From assembly GCF_900185645.1 (NCBI RefSeq), contig NZ_FYAM01000005.1, positions 96,992 through 160,991 of the forward strand: DNA of 64,000 nucleotides, in the 5' to 3' direction. Below the pieces are notes generated by a model. That model was given only the letters and a program-made list of their open reading frames with translations. It was not told the origin of the DNA and did no database searches. This DNA comes from Clostridium sp. BSD9I1. GTDB lineage: Bacteria; Bacillota; Clostridia; Clostridiales; Clostridiaceae. Positions within the stretch are counted from its first letter, which is position 1. The number at the start of each line of letters is the position of its first letter. The position numbers and the translations under genes are program-made. This document shows, piece after piece, positions 54,254 through 63,970 of this stretch.

Positions 54254-55666
54254 ATGATTAGTGATATGGATTTAGAGCATTATAAGTTGATATTTAATGA
54301 GATTTTAGATATGACTGAGGATGGCTTTGTGGTAACTAAAGTTGATGGCACTATATTCGATATAAATAATTCATATTGCGATTTTTTAGGAACCACAAAG
54401 GAAAAAGCTATTGGGCATCATATCGGTGAGTTTATAAAAAACACTAAGATGCCAGAAATAGCTAGCTCTGGCATAAAGGAAGTAGATGTGATTCATCCCT
54501 TAGTTGATGGACAGCATTATAATGGAGATAAGTTTTTGTTTGTAACTAGGGCTCCAGTAAAGAAAAATGGTAAAGTAATAGCTGCAGTTGCTCAAGTTAA
54601 ATTTAGAGTTCAAACACTTAATTTATCTCAAAAATTATATAAGCAGGATCAGGAATTAAAATATTATAAGGATGAACTTCAAAGACTAGGAGAAAGTAAA
54701 TTTGATTTTAATTGTATACTTGGGGAAAGTGAAGCTTTTTTAGAAGTGAAGGAGTTAGCTAGAAAGGCATCCAGAAGTAATCTAGCAGTTTTAATAACCG
54801 GGGAAACCGGAACAGGAAAAGAGGTTTTTGCAAATGGAATACATTATGCCTCTGATAGAAAAAATAGCCCTCTTATAAGAATAAACTGTGCTGCAATTCC
54901 TGATGAGCTCTTAGAATCAGAGTTATTTGGCTATGAAGAGGGTTCTTTTACTGGAGCTAAAAAAGGAGGGAAAAAGGGTAAATTTCAACTTGCCCATAAG
55001 GGAACAATATTTTTAGATGAGATAGGGGATATGCCTCTACATATGCAGGCAAAACTTCTTAGAGTACTTCAGGAAAATGAAATTGAACGAATTGGAGGCT
55101 ATGAACCAATACCAATAGATGTAAGAGTTATTGCTGCAACTCATCAGGATTTAAGAAAATTAATTAAGGAAAAGAAGTTTAGAGAAGATTTATTTTATAG
55201 ATTAAATGTTATAAATATAAAAATACCACCTCTAAGACAAAGAAAGGAAGATATACTGATATTCATAAATCACTTCTTAGGTCAACTCAATAAAAAGTAT
55301 AAGACCGACATTACTATATCTCAAAGAGCAGTAGAATTATTATTAAATCACAAGTGGCAAGGAAACATAAGAGAATTAAAGAATGTCATAGAAAGTGCAT
55401 ATGTTCTAACAGAAAAAGATATATTAGGAGTTAAACACTTACCATCAAATTTACTAACTTTTTCTCCAAATACAGCTCCCGAGGCTAAAGGTGGTACTTT
55501 AGATTTCATATTAAATGAATTTGAAAAAGATATAATTTTAGAGTCATTAATGGAAAATAATTATAAAATTTCTAAAACAGCTAAGGATCTAGGCATACAC
55601 AGAACCACATTATATAAGAAGTTAGAGAGGCTTAATATAAAATTTTCTAAAGATATTGCAGAGTGA
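54254..55666 (+). CDS. PAS-AAA+-Fis sigma-54-dependent activator
   Basis: A 470-residue enhancer-binding protein. An N-terminal PAS domain (about 10-120; EDGFVVTKVDGTIFDINNSYCDFLG is cut here to its core GFVVTKVDGTIFDINNSY) is followed by a short coiled coil, then the AAA+ domain with GETGTGKEVFANGIHYAS, the sigma-54-contact loop GSFTGA (GAFTGA variant) and FLDEIGDMP, and a Fis-type helix-turn-helix (SKTAKDLGIHRTTLYKKLERL). A promoter with TATAAT at 54201 lies upstream. It directly follows the sigma-54 operon and is its most likely activator, with the paired dyads at 46248 and 46348 as binding sites. Confidence 0.93.
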   Translation: MISDMDLEHYKLIFNEILDMTEDGFVVTKVDGTIFDINNSYCDFLGTTKEKAIGHHIGEFIKNTKMPEIASSGIKEVDVIHPLVDGQHYNGDKFLFVTRAPVKKNGKVIAAVAQVKFRVQTLNLSQKLYKQDQELKYYKDELQRLGESKFDFNCILGESEAFLEVKELARKASRSNLAVLITGETGTGKEVFANGIHYASDRKNSPLIRINCAAIPDELLESELFGYEEGSFTGAKKGGKKGKFQLAHKGTIFLDEIGDMPLHMQAKLLRVLQENEIERIGGYEPIPIDVRVIAATHQDLRKLIKEKKFREDLFYRLNVINIKIPPLRQRKEDILIFINHFLGQLNKKYKTDITISQRAVELLLNHKWQGNIRELKNVIESAYVLTEKDILGVKHLPSNLLTFSPNTAPEAKGGTLDFILNEFEKDIILESLMENNYKISKTAKDLGIHRTTLYKKLERLNIKFSKDIAE

Positions 55667-55685
55667 TTGATGTTATCTATAGAAA

Positions 55686-55718
55686 ACACCTGTAAGGCAA
55701 TTGCAGGTGCTTTTTTTA
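55686..55718 (+). terminator. Terminator after the activator gene
   Basis: ACCTGTAA (55688-55695) pairs with TTGCAGGT (55701-55708) with one T.G wobble, followed by GC and seven T. Confidence 0.88.
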
Positions 55719-56021
55719 TTTCACTAAAGTTTTAAAAGAAGAAAAACTTTCGTCAATAACAGTAAAATTGCAGAATTAAAGATTAATTATGATTAAAAAG
55801 AAAGAATAAATAACTAAATTTAAAACTACAAGGCAAATACATACAAACCATCTTATAAGATTAAGGAATTAAGTCAATAATTAGGCAAAAAGAAAGATAA
55901 ATTTTTAACAGGAATAAAATGTAAATAGATATAAATTATGGTATAATATCATAGTATAGTAGTGAAGATGGACAAACACCAAAAATTAAACTATTTGTTA
56001 AGAGAAAGGGAAGTGTGTGAT
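55719..56021 (+). promoter_or_regulatory. Intergenic region with the carbamoylase promoter
   Basis: No gene seen. TGGTATAAT, an extended -10 with hexamer TATAAT at 55942-55947, lies before the carbamoylase gene and would start RNA near 55954, giving a leader of about 68 bases. No good -35 is seen, as expected for extended -10 promoters. Confidence 0.55.
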
Positions 56022-57242
56022 ATGTTAAGTTGTAAAAAAGAAAGATTAGAAGAAAAGATACTTACATTTAGTAAATTTGGGGCTACTGGCAGAGGAGGAA
56101 TAACAAGATTATCCTTATCAGAGCCAGCTCTTCAGGCAAGAGCAGAATTTTGTGAAAGAATGAAAGCCATTGGCGCAGATATAGTAACAGATGATATGGG
56201 AAATATATATGCAACTATTAAAGGTTCAGAGGAGCTTCCTCGTATTGCATCAGGTTCCCACTGTGATTCAGTAATACAGGGTGGAAATTACGATGGTATT
56301 TTAGGAGTATTAACTGCAATGGAAGCTGCTGAAACTATAGTTAAAGAAAATATTCCTCACCGTCATCCAATTACAGTTATGATTTGGACAAATGAAGAGG
56401 GAGCTCGTTTTGATCCTGCAATGATGTCATCAGGCGTTGTTACAGGTAAATTTGATAAGGCAAAGATGTTAGCTTCAAAGGATACAGAAGGAATAACTTT
56501 TGCAGAAGCATTAGATGCAAGTGGCTACAAAGGTGATGAAAAAAATAGAATGAATACTAAGGACTACAAGGCTTTTGTAGAATTACACATTGAGCAAGGT
56601 CCAGTACTCGAAAATGCAGGCATAGATATAGGAGTTTTGGAAGGCGTTGTTGGAATGGTAAACTATGAATTCCAGTTTGTAGGTCAAGCTGGTCATGCTG
56701 GAACTGTTCCTCAAAAATTAAGAAAAGATGCTCTTTTAGCAGCTTCAGAAGCTATTCAATATCTTCATAGAGAACTTGATAAGTTAGATGGTAAATTAGT
56801 GTACACTACAGGAAGAATTAATTGTTCGCCAAACGTACACACAATTATACCAGATGATGTTAGGTTTACTTTAGATGCAAGACATCAAGATCCAGAAGTA
56901 ATAAAACAAGTTGTTAAAATTATTGAAAATATTCCAAAGGAACTTGCAGGCTGCAAAGTTAGCTACAAAGAATTATGGTCACGTAAAACAGTTAGCTTTA
57001 ATAAGGAATTTGTAGATTTTGTTGAAAAAGGTGCAAATCTTTATGGTTATTCAAATATGAGAATGTACAGTGGTCCTGGACATGATGCTCAGTTTGTTGC
57101 TGATATAGTACCTACAACTATGCTATTTGTTCCAAGCATCGGTGGACACAGCCATTGCGAAATAGAAAAAACTCCTACTGAGCAGTGTATAAAAGGAGCT
57201 AACGTATTATTACAAACAATTTTAGAGATAGATAAAAAATAG
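56022..57242 (+). CDS. N-carbamoyl amino acid / beta-ureidopropionase-type amidohydrolase (M20 family)
   Basis: About 406 residues of the hydantoinase/carbamoylase family, which removes carbamoyl from carbamoyl-beta-alanine or carbamoyl amino acids. Metal ligands are in SGSHCDSV, WTNEEGARF and ELHIEQGPVLE; GHAGTVPQ and IGGHSHCE follow. I chose ATG 56022 behind AAAGGGAAG; the frame stays open to 55962 (with ATG 55968), but those starts lack a ribosome site. It is the last step of reductive pyrimidine or hydantoin breakdown; the earlier enzymes are downstream. Confidence 0.9.
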   Translation: MLSCKKERLEEKILTFSKFGATGRGGITRLSLSEPALQARAEFCERMKAIGADIVTDDMGNIYATIKGSEELPRIASGSHCDSVIQGGNYDGILGVLTAMEAAETIVKENIPHRHPITVMIWTNEEGARFDPAMMSSGVVTGKFDKAKMLASKDTEGITFAEALDASGYKGDEKNRMNTKDYKAFVELHIEQGPVLENAGIDIGVLEGVVGMVNYEFQFVGQAGHAGTVPQKLRKDALLAASEAIQYLHRELDKLDGKLVYTTGRINCSPNVHTIIPDDVRFTLDARHQDPEVIKQVVKIIENIPKELAGCKVSYKELWSRKTVSFNKEFVDFVEKGANLYGYSNMRMYSGPGHDAQFVADIVPTTMLFVPSIGGHSHCEIEKTPTEQCIKGANVLLQTILEIDKK

Positions 57243-57254
57243 AAGAAATAGAAG

Positions 57255-57293
57255 CAAAGTTTCAGTAGAAATTTTACTTCTACTGAAACTTTG
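57255..57293 (+). terminator. Terminator after the carbamoylase gene
   Basis: CAAAGTTTCAGTAGAA (57255-57270) pairs perfectly with TTCTACTGAAACTTTG (57278-57293). Followed by TTGTTT. Confidence 0.85.
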
Positions 57294-57462
57294 TTGTTTA
57301 GTATAATAATTACTTTTAAATAGATTAATTGATGGAGTAGTTTTATTAGTAATAAATGTTTTAAAAGCAGACGTTTATAGGGGCTATTTTCGGAAAGTAT
57401 TGTTAAAAATATAACAAAGTAGTGATGAAAATAAAAAGAATAAAAAAGAAAGAGGTGTCATT

Positions 57463-58851
57463 ATGACTAAGTATGATTTTATCATTAAGAATGGAACTAT
57501 TGTTACAGCATCAGATACATTTAAAGCAGATATTGCTATCAAGAATGAAAGGATAGTAGAAATAGGAGAAAATATACAAGAAACTGAAGGCCATAGAATT
57601 TATGATGCAAATGGAATGTATCTTATTCCTGGTGGCATTGATGCTCATACCCACTTAGATATGCCTTTTGGTGGAACTTTCTCTAGTGACGATTTTTGCA
57701 CTGGAACTAAAGCTGCTGCAATTGGAGGAACTACTTCCATAGTAGATTTTGCTATACAACCTCAGGGGAATACTTTACACGAAACTATCGATATTTGGAG
57801 AGATAAAGCTGACAAAAAGGCTGTCATAGATTATGGAATTCATATTGCAGTTACACAGCTGAATGATGATGTAAAAAAAGAAATTCCTCAAGTTATTTCT
57901 GAAGGTTATTCAAGTTTTAAAGTATTTATGGTATATGACAATATGAGAGTGGATGACTTAGCTTTGATTGAGGTTTTAAAAACTGCTAGCGATGCAGGTG
58001 GACTCATTGGAGTACATGCAGAAAATTATTATGTTATAAAGCATCTAGTAGCAAAGCTGCTTTCTGAAGGAAAGATTGAACCCAAATATCATGCAGTATC
58101 AAGACCTTATATATGTGAAGAAGAAGCTACTAATAGAGCAGTAAAGATGGCACAGATTTCAAATGCGCCTTTACATGTAGTGCACGTAAGTTGCGAGGAA
58201 TCTGCTAAGGCAATTAAAGAAGCCAGAGAAAAAGGATTACCTGTAATGGGTGAAACATGTCCACAATACTTGATGTTAGACGATAGTAGATACGATGAAC
58301 CTGAATTTAATGGTTCAAAATATGTAATGTCACCACCATTAAGAAATAAGAAGAATAACGAAGTTCTATGGAAGATGATTAATGACGGTGTTTTACAAAC
58401 CATTGCAACAGATCACTGCCCATTTTTCATGAAACAAAAAGAGATGGGTAAGGATGATTTCACTAAGATTCCTAATGGGGCTCCAGGTATTGAATTGAGA
58501 ATGCCGCTAATGTATTCAGAGGGCGTAGAAAAAGGAAGAATTTCTTTAAATAAATATGTTGAAATTACATCTACAAATAGTGCAAAGATATTTGGTATGT
58601 ATCCTCAAAAGGGAACAATTGCAATAGGTAGTGATGCAGATATCGTAGTTTTAGACCCTAATAAGAAAGTAAAAGTATCTAAGGATATTTTACATGAAAA
58701 CGTTGATTATACACCTTATGAAGGATTCGAAATAAAAGGTTATCCTGTAGCAACTTTCTCTCGTGGAGAGTTGATCGCTGAAAATGGTAACTTTGTAGGA
58801 GAAGAAGGAAGAGGAGAATTTATAAGGAGAGGAAAGCCTCAGATTATTTAA
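57463..58851 (+). CDS. Dihydropyrimidinase / D-hydantoinase
   Basis: A 462-residue cyclic amidohydrolase that opens dihydrouracil, dihydrothymine or hydantoins. GGIDAHTHLDMPFGG has the first metal histidines, SSFKVFMVYDN the lysine that is carboxylated in the family, then HVVHVSCEES and ATDHCPF. The C-terminal beta-sandwich includes PQKGTIAIGSDADIVVLDP. AAAGAGGTG precedes the ATG. With carbamoylase upstream and PreT/PreA downstream, dihydropyrimidine is the most likely substrate. Confidence 0.94.
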   Translation: MTKYDFIIKNGTIVTASDTFKADIAIKNERIVEIGENIQETEGHRIYDANGMYLIPGGIDAHTHLDMPFGGTFSSDDFCTGTKAAAIGGTTSIVDFAIQPQGNTLHETIDIWRDKADKKAVIDYGIHIAVTQLNDDVKKEIPQVISEGYSSFKVFMVYDNMRVDDLALIEVLKTASDAGGLIGVHAENYYVIKHLVAKLLSEGKIEPKYHAVSRPYICEEEATNRAVKMAQISNAPLHVVHVSCEESAKAIKEAREKGLPVMGETCPQYLMLDDSRYDEPEFNGSKYVMSPPLRNKKNNEVLWKMINDGVLQTIATDHCPFFMKQKEMGKDDFTKIPNGAPGIELRMPLMYSEGVEKGRISLNKYVEITSTNSAKIFGMYPQKGTIAIGSDADIVVLDPNKKVKVSKDILHENVDYTPYEGFEIKGYPVATFSRGELIAENGNFVGEEGRGEFIRRGKPQII

Positions 58852-58878
58852 AATGAATTAATTATAGGAGCTGAGTGT

Positions 58879-59364
58879 ATGTATTTAATAATACTTGGTA
58901 TATCTACTGGTATATTATGCGGAGTATGGACTTTTGTAGCCCCATTAATAGCGTTATCAGTATGGGGAGGATTTGCTGGAACAACTACCTATTTTGCTTC
59001 AGGAAAACATGGACTAGAAGGTATAGGTTTAGCAATTAGATGTAATTTAGCTGGTATAGCATGTGGTATGTCTATGATGTTTCTTACTAATTTATTTGGC
59101 TTTAGTGGAGGAGGAGCAGTGGCAAGCGCGATCATTTCTGCTGTAATGTGCTTCTTAGGACTGTGGAAATATACTACTTTTGTACCTGGTATATTTTTAG
59201 GTTGTTTCACAACCTTTGCTGCTAACGGAGACTGGATATTACTAGGAAGTTCTGTAATATTAGGTGCAATTTTGGGATATGGATGTGATGCTTCTGGTAC
59301 ATGGGCTTACAATAAATACTTTGCTAAGAATGATGTAGTAGAAAATAATGGAGAAGTTAATTAA
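58879..59364 (+). CDS. DUF1097-family membrane protein
   Basis: A 161-residue protein with about five hydrophobic helices (ISTGILCGVWTFVAPLIALS, split at its proline; GIACGMSMMFLTNLFGF; ASAIISAVMCFLGLW; GIFLGCFTTFAAN; LGAILGYGCDASG). This matches the DUF1097 family of small inner-membrane proteins of unknown activity, which recur near purine, pyrimidine or hydantoin genes. It lies between the hydantoinase and PreT genes, so transport or a helper role in this pathway is likely by context only. Start follows TAGGAG. Confidence 0.82.
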   Translation: MYLIILGISTGILCGVWTFVAPLIALSVWGGFAGTTTYFASGKHGLEGIGLAIRCNLAGIACGMSMMFLTNLFGFSGGGAVASAIISAVMCFLGLWKYTTFVPGIFLGCFTTFAANGDWILLGSSVILGAILGYGCDASGTWAYNKYFAKNDVVENNGEVN

Positions 59365-59405
59365 CACAAGTTTTACAGAAATAAGTTAAAAGCATTACCT
59401 GTATT

Positions 59406-59435
59406 GAATAGATAGGTATGCGTGCCTATCTATTC
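59406..59435 (+). terminator. Hairpin between DUF1097 and preT
   Basis: GAATAGATAGG (59406-59416) pairs perfectly with CCTATCTATTC (59425-59435). No T-run; may be a weak terminator or RNA-processing stem. Confidence 0.55.
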
Positions 59436-59461
59436 TTAGATTTATATAAGGGGGAATTATA

Positions 59462-60676
59462 ATGGCAAAAGTTAATAAACTCGCTTATGGTGAGCAGAAT
59501 GTTCAGGATTATAATATTAGAACAGCAGTTGAGGAAGCTAGTAGATGTTTATTATGTGAGGATTCACCATGCAGCAAGGCATGTCCAGCACTAACTGATC
59601 CGGGAAAATTTATACGCTCTATTCGTTTTAAAAATATTAAAGGAGCAGCAGAGGTTATTAGAAGTAACAATATATTAGGTGCATCCTGTGCTTTGATATG
59701 TCCTCATGAAAATCTATGCGAAAAAGCATGTAGTCGAACTGAAATAGACAAGCCTATTAATATTGGGAAGCTACAAAAATTTGCTATGGACCAAGAAAAG
59801 ATGTTCAATTTAAAAGTATTAAAAGCTTATGAGAAAAAAAGAGAAGAAAAGATTGCATGTATAGGTTCTGGGCCAGCTTCCTTAGCATGTGCAGCAAAAT
59901 TAGCCCTAGAAGGATATCAAGTAACAGTATTTGAAGAAAAGGAAAAGTTAGGTGGAATGCTTACTTATGGAATCACTCCATCACGTTTACCTCAAGAGGT
60001 TGTTGATCAAGATATTAACTGCCTTAAGGAATTAGGTGTAGAATTTAGAACTAGTGAACATATTGCACCAGAAGATATCAAGAAATTAAAAAATGAATAT
60101 AAAGCTATATTTATTGGTGTTGGTCTTGCTAAGTCTAAAGATATTAAGATTGAAGGTCATGATTTAGATGGTGTAGAAAATGCTTTATCATTTTTAGCAA
60201 ATGCTCGAAGCTCTAATGGGAAAGTTAAAGTAGGAAATAATGTAGTTGTTATAGGACTAGGAGACGTAGCGCTGGATTGTGCAACAACTGCAAGACAGTT
60301 ATCTCAAGGTAAAGTTAGTATTGTATATAGAAGAAGTATTGAGGAATCACCTGCACACGGTGCTGAACTTACCTATACCCAAGGTATGGGAATTCCTATA
60401 TATACAGAGTTTGCTCCAGAGGCGATACTTGGAGAAGATAATAAAGCTATGGCTTTAGTTTGTAAATCTCGAGACGGGTACTCAGAAATGAAGTTAAAGG
60501 CAGATCATATAATCTTTGCAATTGGACAAGAACCTTATGAGGAGTATAAAAACTATACTCTTGAAGATGGTTTATTCGCAGGTGGAGATTTTGTGAGCGG
60601 TGGAAAAACTGCAGTAGAAGCAGTTGCTGATGGAAAAGAATCTGCAGAAAAAATTATTTCATATTTAAATAAATAG
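59462..60676 (+). CDS. preT: NAD-dependent dihydropyrimidine dehydrogenase subunit PreT
   Basis: A 404-residue FAD/NAD protein. The N-terminal cysteine-rich helical domain (RCLLCEDSPCSKACPAL and CALICPHENLCEKAC) should bind two 4Fe-4S clusters. FAD loop IACIGSGPASLACAAKLA and NAD loop VVVIGLGDVALDCATTAR follow, and FAGGDFVSGGKTAVEAVADG ends it. PreT takes electrons from NADH and hands them to PreA, together reducing uracil or thymine. The glutamate-synthase small subunit is a relative, but PreA directly downstream settles the call. Confidence 0.94.
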   Translation: MAKVNKLAYGEQNVQDYNIRTAVEEASRCLLCEDSPCSKACPALTDPGKFIRSIRFKNIKGAAEVIRSNNILGASCALICPHENLCEKACSRTEIDKPINIGKLQKFAMDQEKMFNLKVLKAYEKKREEKIACIGSGPASLACAAKLALEGYQVTVFEEKEKLGGMLTYGITPSRLPQEVVDQDINCLKELGVEFRTSEHIAPEDIKKLKNEYKAIFIGVGLAKSKDIKIEGHDLDGVENALSFLANARSSNGKVKVGNNVVVIGLGDVALDCATTARQLSQGKVSIVYRRSIEESPAHGAELTYTQGMGIPIYTEFAPEAILGEDNKAMALVCKSRDGYSEMKLKADHIIFAIGQEPYEEYKNYTLEDGLFAGGDFVSGGKTAVEAVADGKESAEKIISYLNK

Positions 60677-60688
60677 GGAGGGTTCGTT

Positions 60689-61942
60689 ATGGCATATAAA
60701 AAAGATTTATCTATAGAATTTTTAGGTGTAAAATGTGAAAATCCGTTCTTTCTATCTTCTTCACCAGTTGGAAGCAATTACGACATGATAGCCAAAGCTT
60801 TCGATGCAGGATGGGGAGGGGTTTTTTATAAAACAATAGGTATCTATATTCCTGATGAATGCTCTCCTAGATTTGATATAACTAAAAAAGAAGGCACTCC
60901 TTGGACAGGGTTCAAGAATATGGAACAAATATCTGACAAACCATTAGAGGTTAATTTAGAATATATAAGAAGATTAAAGAAGGATTATCCAAGTAAAGTT
61001 ATGGTTGTTAGTATTATGGGAAGCACTAAGGAAGAGTGGGAGATTTTAGCTAGAAAGGTAACTGAGGCGGGGGCAGATATGATAGAATGTAATTTCTCTT
61101 GTCCACAAATGACTAGTTCTTCTATGGGATCGGATGTAGGAACAAATACAGCTTTAGTATATGAATACACCAAAGCTGTAGTAGAAAACACTACTCTACC
61201 AGTCATTGCTAAAATGACACCAAATATTACTTTAATGCAGGTTCCAGCAAAAGCTGCTATAGATGCTGGGGCTAAGGGAATAGCTGCTATTAACACAGTT
61301 AAGTCTATTACTAACATTGATTTAGAAAACTTAACTGCAATGCCTGTTGTAAATGGCAAGTCTTCTGTATCAGGATATTCTGGTGCAGCAATAAAACCTA
61401 TAGCTCTTAGATTTATTTCTGATTTAAAAAAGGATGCAGATTTGAAGGATGTACCGATTTCAGGAATAGGTGGTATAGAAACTTGGCAAGATTGTTTGGA
61501 ATTTTTATTGTTGGGCTGTGAGAATATACAAGTTACAACTGCAGTAATGCAATATGGATATAGAATTGTTGAGGATATGATCAGTGGATTATCTTATTAT
61601 ATGGAAGAAAAGGGATTAGACAAATTAAGTGATTTAATAGGTTTAGCATTACCTAATGTAGTTGGATCTGATGAAATTGATCGTTCCTTTAAGGTTATTC
61701 CTAAGATTAATGAAGAATTATGTATTGGTTGTGGCAGATGTTATATTTCTTGTTATGACGGAGGACATCAAGCTATTGATTGGAATAATGAAGATAGAAA
61801 ACCAACCATAAATGACACTTGCGTTGGTTGTCATTTATGCTTAAATGTTTGTCCGGTATACCAATGCATTACCCCTGGTGAAGTTCAATTTAAGGAAAAT
61901 AGAGAGCCGCATGAAGTAGCTTTAAAAACTATATATTCTTAG
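60689..61942 (+). CDS. preA: NAD-dependent dihydropyrimidine dehydrogenase subunit PreA
   Basis: A 417-residue FMN TIM-barrel of the dihydroorotate dehydrogenase type with a C-terminal ferredoxin domain. [19 protein letters not shown] starts it, ECNFSCPQM carries the expected active-site cysteine region, and [18 protein letters not shown] is the phosphate site. Two 4Fe-4S motifs end the protein ([11 protein letters not shown] and [12 protein letters not shown]). It reduces uracil and thymine to dihydro forms. It follows preT by 12 bases behind AGGGAGGG. Confidence 0.95.
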   Translation: MAYKKDLSIEFLGVKCENPFFLSSSPVGSNYDMIAKAFDAGWGGVFYKTIGIYIPDECSPRFDITKKEGTPWTGFKNMEQISDKPLEVNLEYIRRLKKDYPSKVMVVSIMGSTKEEWEILARKVTEAGADMIECNFSCPQMTSSSMGSDVGTNTALVYEYTKAVVENTTLPVIAKMTPNITLMQVPAKAAIDAGAKGIAAINTVKSITNIDLENLTAMPVVNGKSSVSGYSGAAIKPIALRFISDLKKDADLKDVPISGIGGIETWQDCLEFLLLGCENIQVTTAVMQYGYRIVEDMISGLSYYMEEKGLDKLSDLIGLALPNVVGSDEIDRSFKVIPKINEELCIGCGRCYISCYDGGHQAIDWNNEDRKPTINDTCVGCHLCLNVCPVYQCITPGEVQFKENREPHEVALKTIYS

Positions 61943-61972
61943 ATTAAATAGATAGGCTTTAATATATTTAGA

Positions 61973-62013
61973 AATTACTATAGGAAAAACTTCCTATAGT
62001 AATTTTTATTTTT
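61973..62013 (+). terminator. Terminator after preA
   Basis: AATTACTATAGGAA (61973-61986) pairs with TTCCTATAGTAATT (61991-62004), followed by TTTATTTTTTG. Confidence 0.92.
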
Positions 62014-62138
62014 TGGGGTATTACTAGATAATGGATTGAAATAATTTAAAGAGAATGTATTTGTGAATTTAGGAAATAATAATTTTGCACATTAAATGAC
62101 CTATTATATCTCAAATGGTTTGTACGGAGGATAAGATT

Positions 62139-63584
62139 ATGGAGAAAGAGCATAAAGGACTGTCTGCATGGCAGCTTACAATGATGGCACTAGGTACTGT
62201 AATAGGAGGTTCGTTTTTTCTTGGCTCATCGGTAGCTATACATGCTGCAGGGCCTGCAATTTTAATATGTTATGTATTAGGTGGAGCATTAGTATATTTT
62301 ATACTTTTTGCTTTATCCGAGATGACTGTAGCAAATCCCGATTCAGGTTCTTTTCGAACCTTTGCAGCGAAAGCATTTGGTCCAGGAGTTGGATTTGTAG
62401 TTGGATGGGTATATTGGACTGGAATGATTTTAGCTATGTCAAGTGAAGCTACTGCTGTGTCAATCTTAGTTCGTGGGTGGGCCCCTAACATATCTATATC
62501 ATTACTTGGAAGTTTAATAATAATTAGTGTTACTATGTTAAATTTATTAGGAGCTGATAAGCTAAGTAAGCTGGAGAGCAGTCTTGCAGCAGTAAAGCTA
62601 TTTGCTATAGTTTCTTTTATAGTTATAGCTCTTCTATTGATTACAGGAGTAATGCCAAGAACATCAGCAATTGGCGCTGGAGAATTAACTAGAGAACCTT
62701 TTATGGCAGGAGGCATAAAAAGTATAGCAGGAAGTATGCTTATAGTTATATTTGCCTACGCAGGTTTTGAAATAATTGGCTTAGCCGCGTCAGAAACAGA
62801 TAATCCTAGGGAAACAGTTCCTAAAGCAATTAAATATACAGTTATATGCCTTGTAGGATTTTATATACTTTCTGTTGCTGTATTGCTTCCACTAATTCCA
62901 ACAGCTGGCCTTAGTGAAGATATAAGCCCAATGGTAGCAGCCCTTAATAGGTGGAGAATTGGGTGGGCAGGTACTATTCTTAATATAGTACTTATTACAG
63001 CTATACTTTCTACTATGCTTGCAGCTATGTTTGGGCTAGGAAGAATGATGAGATCACTTGCAGATGAAGGGCATGCACCTAATTGGTTAAAAGATGAAAG
63101 TAATGTTCCTCGTCGTGGGATATTATTTTCTGGCTTTGCAATGCTTTTAGGTCTAGGTTTTGGTATGCTGCTTCCTAGAGTGTACTTATTTTTGATAAGT
63201 TCTGGTGGATTTGCACTGCTTTTTACATATGCCGCAATTTTAGCTACCCATATACGTTTTCGTAAGATTAATGGATGCCCGCCAGAAGGAAAATGTCAGA
63301 TGCCAGGCTATCCATATACATCTTGGATTGCTTTAATAAGTATGATTATTATTATTTTAAGTATGCCATTTATTCCTGGGCAAGGGTCAGGACTTATTGC
63401 AGGATTCATATTAATAGCTTTATATTCATTTATTTATATGGGAATAAAATTTGTTAATAGTCCCGAAAGAAATAATGCTATTAATAGAAGTGTAAGTAAT
63501 AGAAGATATAAAAAGAGACTATTAACAGAGTTTTCTAAAGAACTAACTGAAGAAAATGAAAAGAAAGACAAAGATGATAGATAA
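62139..63584 (+). CDS. APC-superfamily amino-acid permease
   Basis: A 481-residue, 12-helix permease. ALGTVIGGSFFLGSSVAIHAAGPA near the start (its TVIGGSFFLG core binds substrate in the family), FAYAGFEIIGLAASETDNPRETVPKAI in helix 6 to loop, and GLGRMMRSLADEGHAPNWL are family hallmarks of the amino-acid transporter group. ATG 62139 follows ACGGAGG; an ATG at 62115 is less well placed. It is set apart from preA by a strong terminator. It may take up beta-amino acids or be unrelated to the pyrimidine genes. Confidence 0.92.
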   Translation: MEKEHKGLSAWQLTMMALGTVIGGSFFLGSSVAIHAAGPAILICYVLGGALVYFILFALSEMTVANPDSGSFRTFAAKAFGPGVGFVVGWVYWTGMILAMSSEATAVSILVRGWAPNISISLLGSLIIISVTMLNLLGADKLSKLESSLAAVKLFAIVSFIVIALLLITGVMPRTSAIGAGELTREPFMAGGIKSIAGSMLIVIFAYAGFEIIGLAASETDNPRETVPKAIKYTVICLVGFYILSVAVLLPLIPTAGLSEDISPMVAALNRWRIGWAGTILNIVLITAILSTMLAAMFGLGRMMRSLADEGHAPNWLKDESNVPRRGILFSGFAMLLGLGFGMLLPRVYLFLISSGGFALLFTYAAILATHIRFRKINGCPPEGKCQMPGYPYTSWIALISMIIIILSMPFIPGQGSGLIAGFILIALYSFIYMGIKFVNSPERNNAINRSVSNRRYKKRLLTEFSKELTEENEKKDKDDR

Positions 63585-63826
63585 GAGGAATACGCAGTAG
63601 AATTCGATAGTAGTTAATGTAAACTTTATCTAGTGTATCAGTACATGAAATTTTAAGCATATGGTCGAATAATGCTAAATAATACGTTTGTTTTTGCTTA
63701 GTAGCACTTAATAAAAGTAGAGTAGGAATAATCTCATGGTAAGATAGTCTTCGTCGCTGAGATGAGCGACAAACAAGAAACAGCAAAACATTTGAACTTC
63801 AATAGTATTTGGAAACAAATTACTAG
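63585..63826. other. Intergenic region before the rRNA operon
   Basis: No convincing gene is seen. A small hairpin GTCGCT/AGCGAC occurs at 63753-63770. Upstream rRNA promoter elements (A/T-rich) could lie at the right end. Confidence 0.4.
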
Positions 63827-63855
63827 TTGACAAGCTTAAATGAATTTGATAAGAT
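63827..63855 (+). promoter_or_regulatory. rRNA operon promoter
   Basis: TTGACA (63827-63832) and TAAGAT (63850-63855) are exactly 17 bases apart. RNA would begin near 63862. The leader contains TCTTTGAAAATTGAACAG (63881-63898), a common clostridial pre-16S leader with a boxA-like antitermination element. Confidence 0.85.
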
Positions 63856-63970
63856 GTAAAAGTCGCTTAGGGTGACAGGGTCTTTGAAAATTGAACAGAG
63901 AATAGAAACCAGTCAATTACTTAACAGTTAAATGTTAAGAAACGCGATGAGCGAAACAGATTAAACTTTT

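Noticed and set aside
62168..62446. Overlapping frames inside the permease and other large genes
   Set aside because: Out-of-frame shadows of well-supported genes with no ribosome site or family match.
63535..63786. Minus-strand 83-codon open frame before the rRNA operon
   Set aside because: Overlaps the permease end, no ribosome site, no family; likely chance.
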